Positions 57,830 to 64,000 of a stretch of 64,000 bases of DNA are shown one piece after another. A model generated the notes under the pieces. That model had not been told where the DNA came from and made no database searches. It worked only from the letters and a program-made list of their open reading frames with translations. How positions within the stretch are numbered: the first letter of the stretch is position 1; every line of letters begins with the position of its first letter. The translations under genes were made by a program, and so were the position numbers. This stretch comes from Pseudomonas sp. SJZ074 (lineage in GTDB: Bacteria; Pseudomonadota; Gammaproteobacteria; Pseudomonadales; Pseudomonadaceae), in the NCBI RefSeq assembly GCF_007828215.1, contig NZ_VIUE01000017.1:1-64000 (forward strand), given 5' to 3'.

Positions 57830-58465
57830 ATGCAATTTGGAAAAGCCATAGGCCTCGTCCTGGCTCTGAGCCTCACTGGCTGCGCCAGCTTCACCAAAGA
57901 TGAAGTCGCCCCCGTGAACCTGCCTTCGATGGCCAGCTACTCGAACAAGCCTAACGTCTATGTCGACTTCGATTTCTATCAGGGCGAACCCGACAACGCC
58001 AAGGCCACCGAAATGCCGCAAGCCCGGGACATGCTCAAGCCCGAGCTGAAACGAACCTTCGATGAATCAGGGCTGTTTGGGCGCGTGGTCTTCGATGAGT
58101 TCCAGAAGCAACCCGGCGACTATAGCCTGCGCCTGAAGGTCTACAACCACGCGCCAGGCGGTGGGCAAATGGCTCTGGCGTTCCTCAGTGGCTTCACCTT
58201 CACGATCATTCCTGCGCTGGCAACCGACCAGTACACCATGAGCCTGGAAACCGTGGACGAGCGCGGTCAATCGTTGGCCAAGACCAGCAACCACGATGCG
58301 ATCAACACCTGGATCGGTATCTGGTTCCTGCCATTGGCAGGCAACACGCCCAAGGCGGCCGTTACCGACACCTTCAACCGCCAAGTCAATGCGCTGTTGA
58401 AGAACTGGGTCGACAACAACCGCATGAAATACTCCGCTGTCGACACCCACATTCCGCGGGGCTGA
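57830..58465 (+). CDS. Putative lipoprotein
   Basis: The 211-residue protein has a lipoprotein signal (MQFGKAIGLVLALSLTGCAS, Cys18). The mature part has SGLFGRVVFDEFQKQPGDYSLRLKVYNHA and a hydrophobic stretch (MALAFLSGFTFTIIPALA) at about 125-142. The plan is that of a family of Pseudomonas lipoproteins of unknown function. The ATG at 57830 with AAGGAAG site is chosen over one 36 bp upstream. It is convergent with a second lipoprotein gene across a bidirectional terminator. Confidence 0.82.
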   Translation: MQFGKAIGLVLALSLTGCASFTKDEVAPVNLPSMASYSNKPNVYVDFDFYQGEPDNAKATEMPQARDMLKPELKRTFDESGLFGRVVFDEFQKQPGDYSLRLKVYNHAPGGGQMALAFLSGFTFTIIPALATDQYTMSLETVDERGQSLAKTSNHDAINTWIGIWFLPLAGNTPKAAVTDTFNRQVNALLKNWVDNNRMKYSAVDTHIPRG

Positions 58466-58471
58466 CAACCG

Positions 58472-58503
58472 AAAAAAAGAGCCGCGATTGCGGCTCTTTT
58501 TTT
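58472..58503. terminator. Bidirectional rho-independent terminator
   Basis: AAAAAAAGAGCCGC, GATT, GCGGCTCTTTTTTT: a perfect stem with A and T tracts on both sides, placed between two convergent lipoprotein genes. Confidence 0.95.
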
Positions 58504-58507
58504 ATGC

Positions 58508-59053
58508 TTACTTCAACGCTTGAGTGAACTGCGGGTCGCTGTACAAGTTCTTGAGCAGGTCCTGCACCATCGGGTTGTAGTTGTTCGCCGCCGCCGGGAT
58601 GGCGATCGGCCCGAAGAAGCTACTGTCCCATTCGCGTTGCACGTCCTTGGTGGTTTCGTAGAGAACCTGGTCACCCTTGCGCAACGTGAAGCGCGCAGAC
58701 AGCTCGCCATGACCGCTGCCCATGCCGGCAGTGAGCTGGTTCTTGACCAATTGAACCTGCAATTGACGGTCAGCACGTGGGTCCAACAGACCCGCCTGGC
58801 GCAGCTCATCGTTGATCGCCGCCTGAATGTGCAATGGAACGCTGCCTGCGGGCGAAGAGATCGGATTCATCCGCACCATCAGCGATCCTTGGCCGGAATC
58901 GGCATTCACCTGGGCTTCACGCAGAGGCTGCATCGGCTCGTGTTGCTTGAGCTGCTGAACGTTCTGGAAGCTGGGTTCATAGCGGGCCATGGTCACGCCG
59001 CAGCCTTGGAGCAACAGTGTGCAAAATGGTAGAGCCAGGTAGAGCTTCTTCAC
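58508..59053 (-). CDS. Putative lipoprotein
   Basis: The 181-residue protein begins with a lipoprotein signal (MKKLYLALPFCTLLLQGC, Cys18). The mature part has alternating hydrophobic strands (LQVQLVKNQLTAGMGSGHGELSARFTLRKGDQVLYETTKDV) and ends NPMVQDLLKNLYSDPQFTQALK. I do not recognise a named family. It faces the other lipoprotein gene across the terminator at 58472-58503. Confidence 0.8.
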   Translation of the reverse strand: MKKLYLALPFCTLLLQGCGVTMARYEPSFQNVQQLKQHEPMQPLREAQVNADSGQGSLMVRMNPISSPAGSVPLHIQAAINDELRQAGLLDPRADRQLQVQLVKNQLTAGMGSGHGELSARFTLRKGDQVLYETTKDVQREWDSSFFGPIAIPAAANNYNPMVQDLLKNLYSDPQFTQALK

Positions 59054-59406
59054 AGCAAATCCTTATGTGCTTTTTTGGGGAGGGGGATTATCGGTGGATG
59101 GCATTTAGCTATCAAGGGATGGAAGTGCTGGTACTCTGAAAAAAAATTGCGCTGCCTGCCGCTCTCGCATATGCGGTCTCTCGTGAAAGGGGCGCAGGTT
59201 AGGGGCTGTCAAGTTAACCGGCAAGTTTGGAGAAGAGCAGGCTGGTGGCCCGGATCGGCCGGGGCCGCATTTAGCGAAAAGGAAACTGGTTGCATCGATA
59301 GCAGGGTCGAGGATCGCCCAAGAACCTCCTTTCGTCTCGTAAAGTGGCAACCAGGTTGACCCGTGTCTATTGTTTCGGGCGACAAATAGCCAACGGAGGC
59401 ATGGAC
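59054..59406. other. Intergenic region without a gene
   Basis: The 353-bp gap between divergent genes shows no convincing reading frame. It should contain the promoter of the lipoprotein gene (leftward) and that of the delta-60/RTX protein (rightward). A GGAGG site ends it at 59399. Confidence 0.6.
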
Positions 59407-61392
59407 ATGGGCCAGAGCATTTCGCCCGCCGCTTCAGCTGTGCGGAACACAGGCATGGTGGTCACGCCCTTATGGGGCTCGGACAAAATCGGCGGTATCA
59501 CGGTCGATCCGGATGGTGCTATCTGGCTTGGCGCTTATAGTCGCCTGGGGCTGGGAGGCGAAGAGGATTCGGGCTTCACCGGCAGCCTGGTCCGGTTCAA
59601 TGCCGACGGTAGCCTGGACCGCAACTACAGTGGAGACGGTAAATCCCTCCTGCCTGTTTCGCTCGATATCGAGGACGGCGGTAATGCCGCGGTGCAACCG
59701 GGAGGGGGCTACCTGGTGGCGCAATACGTGAAAGTAGGCGACGCTTGGATGTCAGGCGTCAGTCGTACCTTGGCTGACGGCAGCCTCGATACGGGGTTCG
59801 GGAACGGCGGTACCGCGACAGTGCCTTTCTACTGGAATGATTTTCTAGGCCAGCAAGCGTCATTTTCGGTACAACGCGACGGCAGCTTTTTCGCAAGCGC
59901 TGGGTATCCCTCCGGGGAGATCCATATCGCCCGCTTCGACGCGACGGGGACCTTGGTCTCGTCTTTCGCCAAGGGTGGGGTCCTGGACCTGGCGGCGTCC
60001 GTCGGCATTCACCCCGCCAGTATGATCGACGTTTCGCTGCAGGCAGACGGAAAGGTATTGGTCACGGGGCGGGATACCCTGACTCGCGTCAACCAGGACG
60101 GTACTCTGGATAGCAGCTTTGCGGACGGCGGCAGCCTGGCCCTGGATGTCCATGCAAACGCCCTCGTCATCCAGGACGACGGCAAAATCCTTCTGGCGGG
60201 TGCCTCGGGCGGCGTGGCGACCGTGATCCGGCTCAACGTCGACGGCTCGCTCGACACCGATTTCGGTCATCAGGGGCAGGTCAGTTGGGGTTCGCAAAGC
60301 GCTCCTTTCGCAGTCGCCGACATGATCGTGCTGGCCAACGGCAAGCTGTTGATTGGTGGAAGCCAAGGAACGAGCGCGGACGGCTATCTGGCCGCCTTGG
60401 TTCAGTTGAACGCTGACGGCAGCCTGGACCACAGCTTCGGCAATCCCGACGACGGCTATCACCACCTTGATGGTGGCGGCGATGATGATTTCTTGCTGGG
60501 TACCGCCTCGTTCGACGATGCGATTTCGGGCGGTGCCGGTAACGATCTGCTCGATGGTCAGCAAGGTCGTGACCTGCTGACCGGCGGTGCCGGGACCGAT
60601 ACGTTCCGTTACCAGTCAGTCACGGACAGTTACCGAACCGCAACGGCGGCCCATAGCGACCGAATTACCGACTTCGATCCCAGCACCGATACCGTCGAGC
60701 TCTTCTCCCTGGGCTTCCTCGGGCTGGGCGATGGACATGATGGAACGCTGGCGATTCGAGTCAATGAAAGCGGGACGCGGACCTACCTCAAAAGTTTCGA
60801 TGCCAACGCAAATGGGGAACGCTTCGAACTGGTTTTCGACGGTGATTTGAGCCAAACGCTGAATGAAACCAACCTTCTGTTTCAGCGAGCCAGCTTGATG
60901 GGTACCGTAGGGGCCGATCGCTTACAAGGCAACGCTCGAGGCGAAATCATCGAAGGGTTGGCGGGCGATGATCGCCTTCATGGCGCGCTGGGGAATGACA
61001 TATTGGTTGGCGGGGAGGGCCGGGACCTGTTGGTGGGGGGCGGCAACAACGATGTGTTCCGCTTCGACGCATTGAGCGACAGCTACCGTACCGCGACCGA
61101 GAACCACACTGATCGGCTGATTGACTACACCGTGGGTGAAGACAGGATCGATGTGTCCGCCTTGGGCTTTACGCAGTTGGGAAATGGTTACAACGGCACC
61201 TTGGACGTGGTGTTCAATGAAACCAAGAACCTGACGTACTTGAAGAACTATGAAACCGACGCCCATGGGGCTCGATTCGAGTTGAGCCTGGTAGGGGACC
61301 ACTCCGGTTACCGGAGCCTGGACATCATCTTCGCCGAGCCGTCGGGAGATGAGGTTTTTCAATTGCTCGGAGTGGCTGACCTCTGGGTGTAG
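59407..61392 (+). CDS. Delta-60 repeat and RTX calcium-binding protein
   Basis: The 661-residue protein has no Sec signal. Residues about 20-370 are a beta-propeller of delta-60 repeats, each with a core like FNADGSLDRNYSGDGKS or LNVDGSLDTDFGHQGQV. Then come two tandem modules, each with RTX nonapeptides (GGAGNDLLDGQQGRDLLTGG; GALGNDILVGGEGRDLLVGG) followed by a serralysin-type C domain with a shared SDSYRTAT core. The start at 59407 is spaced seven bases from GGAGG; the ATG at 59401 is too close. Such proteins usually leave the cell by type I secretion, but no exporter genes are adjacent. Confidence 0.88.
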   Translation: MGQSISPAASAVRNTGMVVTPLWGSDKIGGITVDPDGAIWLGAYSRLGLGGEEDSGFTGSLVRFNADGSLDRNYSGDGKSLLPVSLDIEDGGNAAVQPGGGYLVAQYVKVGDAWMSGVSRTLADGSLDTGFGNGGTATVPFYWNDFLGQQASFSVQRDGSFFASAGYPSGEIHIARFDATGTLVSSFAKGGVLDLAASVGIHPASMIDVSLQADGKVLVTGRDTLTRVNQDGTLDSSFADGGSLALDVHANALVIQDDGKILLAGASGGVATVIRLNVDGSLDTDFGHQGQVSWGSQSAPFAVADMIVLANGKLLIGGSQGTSADGYLAALVQLNADGSLDHSFGNPDDGYHHLDGGGDDDFLLGTASFDDAISGGAGNDLLDGQQGRDLLTGGAGTDTFRYQSVTDSYRTATAAHSDRITDFDPSTDTVELFSLGFLGLGDGHDGTLAIRVNESGTRTYLKSFDANANGERFELVFDGDLSQTLNETNLLFQRASLMGTVGADRLQGNARGEIIEGLAGDDRLHGALGNDILVGGEGRDLLVGGGNNDVFRFDALSDSYRTATENHTDRLIDYTVGEDRIDVSALGFTQLGNGYNGTLDVVFNETKNLTYLKNYETDAHGARFELSLVGDHSGYRSLDIIFAEPSGDEVFQLLGVADLWV

Positions 61393-61551
61393 TCGCCTTT
61401 TCGCCTTTCGCTTTGTGTCCGGTTTTGTAAGGGAGGCAAGTCCACTTTCATTTTCATGGAAGAACGACTCGTTGTAGATCGAGAAGTGGGATCAGGTCTT
61501 GCCTACCGGTACAGACTTCGAGCCACTACTGATCGTGTGACTCGCAGCCCT

Positions 61552-63177
61552 TCAGACGCTGAACCGCCGCAGAATCACTTCCAGTCCGTTGGACATTGCC
61601 TTGAGTTCCTGGGTCGTTCGCACGATCCCTCCCTGGGCGGCGGCGTTCTCTTCGACACTTTGCGCCATTTTTTCGACGTTGCGCGCGACCTGCTCACTGG
61701 CTGCGCGCTGTTCCTGCAACGACAACGAAATGAAACTGACGGCCGCAAGGGATTCGTCCAGCGCGCTCTTGATCCTGTTCATGGACTCGCCTGCGCTTTC
61801 GACCAGTTTCTGACCATGGATTACGCGCTCGGAGCCTGCGGCCATGCTCTCTTTGGCTTTGTGCATGCCGTTTTGAATCGTGCTGACCAACGTGACGATT
61901 TCTGTGGTGGATTGAGCCGTGCGGGCGGCCAGGCCGCGAACTTCATCTGCTACCACCGCAAAACCACGGCCTTGTTCGCCGGCTCGGGCCGCTTCGATGG
62001 CGGCATTCAACGCAAGAAGATTGGTCTGTTCAGCGATGCCCCGGATCACACCGACAATCAGGCTGATGTCGTTCGACTGAATAGCCAACTGATCGATATC
62101 GGATGAGCTTTGCGCAACCAGATTGGCAATGTGTCCCATCTCCTGGATGGACTCGTGCATCACCGCCATGCCGTCATCGGTGATTTGTCCCGCTTTCTGT
62201 GTGGTGCTCTGGGCCTGTTTTGCGTTGTCGGCAATATGGGTGATGCTCACGGAAAGCTGCTCTACCGTGGCGGCCATGGACGAGGCTGTCTCGCTTTGCA
62301 GGGCGGCGCTGCTCATTCCCTGTTCGGAAGACGCCGACAATTGCAGGGTGGTACCCTCGATCTGCTCGGAAGCGTGGCCGATCTTACCGATCATTTCGCG
62401 CAGGCTATGGCGCATAGCCTGAACGGAGTGCAGAACCCCGGTCGACGGCTGTCGCTTATCCAGCTGTGTACCGGCCAGTTTTCCTTGGGCGATGTTCGAG
62501 CTGATGGCGGCGAGTTCTGTGGGTTCAGCACCGAGTTGGCGGCTCAGCAGCCTGGAAAAGTACAACCCGTAAGCTGCACCGGTGGCCAGCGCCAAGAGCA
62601 GAATCAATAGGCTGAGTTTGAGGTAAAAGGTGTAGGCGATCTGCTGCTGATCGAACTGGCTTTTGGCTTCGACCAGTTGCACTTCGATCAGCTCGGAGAA
62701 TTTGGCTGACAAGGGGTCAATCAGTGGATACAACTGATCGGTCGCAAAGCGTGCGATACCTGCATCGTCGTTCTGACGCAACATGCCCTGCAAGTTTTGC
62801 AATGGCCCGCGAGAGGCTTCCATCAGCGGCTCGATTTGCGCGATCAGATGCGTTTCCGCCGGGATCAGTTGCGTCGATCTATAGGCTTGCCATGTTTGAT
62901 CGATTTCCCGCTGGGCTTGCTCTATACGGGTCAGCGATTCGGCTTTGGTAAAGGTGCCGTTCCGCGTCTTGTGGGTGGCGTCAACGATGTCCACGGCGTA
63001 CAGGTCAGCAATTCTCTTCAAGTCCCTCAGGGGTACGACTCGATCGAGATAGACTGTCTCCAGGCTGCGTACAGCGGATTGCATTCCAAAGAGTCCGAGG
63101 CCGCCGACACACAACAGACCAAACAGTAACGAGCCAGTGAGCAATAGGAGATGGGTCCTGATTTTCCAGTTTTGCAT
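61552..63177 (-). CDS. Methyl-accepting chemotaxis protein, four-helix-bundle sensor
   Basis: The 541-residue chemoreceptor has membrane helices at about 9-32 and 188-210, a periplasmic domain of about 155 residues of the 4HB_MCP type (SLETVYLDRVVPLRDLKRIADLYAVDIVD), a HAMP region and a signalling domain with tip VIRGIAEQTNLLALNAAIEAARAGEQGRGFAVVADEVRGLA. This architecture matches Pseudomonas Tar/PcaY-like receptors. It is monocistronic. The ligand is unknown; 4HB domains often bind amino acids or small organic acids. Confidence 0.93.
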   Translation of the reverse strand: MQNWKIRTHLLLLTGSLLFGLLCVGGLGLFGMQSAVRSLETVYLDRVVPLRDLKRIADLYAVDIVDATHKTRNGTFTKAESLTRIEQAQREIDQTWQAYRSTQLIPAETHLIAQIEPLMEASRGPLQNLQGMLRQNDDAGIARFATDQLYPLIDPLSAKFSELIEVQLVEAKSQFDQQQIAYTFYLKLSLLILLLALATGAAYGLYFSRLLSRQLGAEPTELAAISSNIAQGKLAGTQLDKRQPSTGVLHSVQAMRHSLREMIGKIGHASEQIEGTTLQLSASSEQGMSSAALQSETASSMAATVEQLSVSITHIADNAKQAQSTTQKAGQITDDGMAVMHESIQEMGHIANLVAQSSSDIDQLAIQSNDISLIVGVIRGIAEQTNLLALNAAIEAARAGEQGRGFAVVADEVRGLAARTAQSTTEIVTLVSTIQNGMHKAKESMAAGSERVIHGQKLVESAGESMNRIKSALDESLAAVSFISLSLQEQRAASEQVARNVEKMAQSVEENAAAQGGIVRTTQELKAMSNGLEVILRRFSV

Positions 63178-63522
63178 ATTCCATTATTCCTGATCACCTG
63201 GATCGGGTTTCTGATCGAAAGGGCAGAGCCAGGTGTTGCATGCCCAATGAAGGCAGAATGATATCGTGTTCCGTGTGATCTAAAGTGAAGGAACGGCGAC
63301 CCCGCCTTGCCTGATTACGCCGGCTGTCACTTATGCGGCAGCAACTCGTCATTCTGACTCGATCTTGATCGATCAAAAGTAGTCCTTCGAAAAGTCTGGA
63401 AAATTAGAGGTAATTTGCGGCGATACCGCATTCCTGAGAGGAATACCTCCATAAAAAACATGAATTTTATTTAAATCGCTGGATCTTTTAACGTGCTCCA
63501 TCCTGCATATGGAGATGTCGCT
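63178..63522. other. Intergenic region without a gene
   Basis: The 345-bp gap between divergent genes has no convincing reading frame. It is visibly more AT-rich after 63360 (for example 63450-63490), consistent with promoters for the chemoreceptor (leftward) and the glutathione transferase (rightward). Confidence 0.55.
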
Positions 63523-64000
63523 ATGAATGACCCAAGACTGCGCCTTTACGTTGACGCTCAGTTCACCAGCCCTTACGCGCTGTCATGTTTTGTGACATTG
63601 CGAGAAAAGGGAATAGAGTTCGAAATGAATACTTTGAACTTGGACGCACTGGAGAATCAGACAGACGACTACGCCCGTCTTTCGCTGACGCAAAGAGTGC
63701 CCACCCTCATACACGGCGACTTTGCGCTGTCGGAATCATCGGCAATCACTGAATACCTGGAAGATGTGTTCCCCCAGACGCCTGTGTACCCACGGCTCCC
63801 ACAGAAGCGCGCCGTGGCGAGGCAAATTCAAGCGTGGCTACGCAGTGATCTGCTCCCCATCCGCCAGGAGCGCTCTACTCTCGTTGTGTTCTATGGCCAC
63901 AAATACGGCCCTTTGTCAGCGTCGGCTGAGTCTGCCAGGCAAAAGTTGGTTGATGCTGCTCAACGGCTGCTTTCCGATAGTCCGGACTACATTTTTGGTC
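63523..64000 (+). CDS. YfcF-like glutathione transferase (partial)
   Basis: The first 159 residues of a protein cut by the right edge. RLYVDAQFTSPYALSCFVTLREKGIEFEMNTLNLD is the thioredoxin-fold opening of a glutathione transferase, with the RVPTLIHGDFALSESSAITEYLEDVFP glutathione-binding segment (cis-Pro and ESSAI). It most resembles YfcF, which is about 214 residues in E. coli, so about 55 residues are missing. It probably has transferase or peroxidase activity with glutathione. The ATG at 63523 follows a GGAGATG site. Confidence 0.88.
   Translation, partial: MNDPRLRLYVDAQFTSPYALSCFVTLREKGIEFEMNTLNLDALENQTDDYARLSLTQRVPTLIHGDFALSESSAITEYLEDVFPQTPVYPRLPQKRAVARQIQAWLRSDLLPIRQERSTLVVFYGHKYGPLSASAESARQKLVDAAQRLLSDSPDYIFG

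Overview
The window looks like a chromosomal piece of a fluorescent-group Pseudomonas. The evidence is the high GC, the REP sequences of the type TGTGGGAGCGGGCTTGCTCGCGA and TGTGGCGAGGGGATAAAT, an OprD porin, and VacJ/MlaA, KefFC, DmlA and Fsr proteins of Pseudomonas character. No rRNA, tRNA, CRISPR or phage genes were seen. A truncated IS3-type end sits at the left edge.

Layout. 0-0.1 kb: end of an insertion sequence abutting a duplicated REP array. 0.4-7.6 kb: RidA, an NmrA-like reductase, a divergent SRAP protein, an aldo/keto reductase remnant, KefF/KefC and a two-component system. 7.9-15 kb: ordinary chromosomal genes (mlaA plus an overlapping small gene, an NRAMP-like permease, a VOC protein, RidA with a divergent LysR, a GFA protein, an aldehyde dehydrogenase, an orphan TatA).

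15.2-50.3 kb is the interesting part: about 35 kb almost entirely devoted to uptake and breakdown of amino-acid-like compounds. Its parts are a GNAT-cupin operon and an OprD porin with matching promoters; a FAD amino-acid oxidase-like protein; an ornithine-cyclodeaminase/threonine-dehydratase-like pair; an operon of HAD hydrolase, small-molecule kinase, phospho-lyase-type class III PLP enzyme and Lrp regulator; two almost identical HAD genes (an ~890 bp direct repeat) flanking an IlvD/Edd dehydratase and a hydroxyacid dehydrogenase; a PuuB-like FAD oxidase; an eight-gene, mostly ATGA-coupled operon (Tat-exported binding protein, two permeases, fused double ATPase, three-subunit opine-oxidase-type dehydrogenase, ArgE-like deacylase); a chemoreceptor; and a GabD - DmlA - GabT - HAD - Lrp block. 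My reading is a composite catabolic island. One arm probably phosphorylates a hydroxylated amine and eliminates phosphate. The GabT/GabD/DmlA arm could take a 4-amino-2-hydroxybutyrate-like compound through malate semialdehyde and D-malate to pyruvate; the dehalogenase-type HADs could supply it by ring opening, as in azetidine-2-carboxylate breakdown. Substrates are inferred and unproven. A short element, roughly GGAAT(T)CTGCCG, recurs in the island's intergenic regions and could be a shared operator.

50.3-64 kb returns to ordinary genes: a secreted alpha/beta hydrolase, a solute-binding protein, AraC-Fsr, TetR-quinone reductase with a clear palindromic operator, two lipoproteins, a delta-60/RTX calcium-binding protein, a chemoreceptor and a partial YfcF-like glutathione transferase cut by the right edge.
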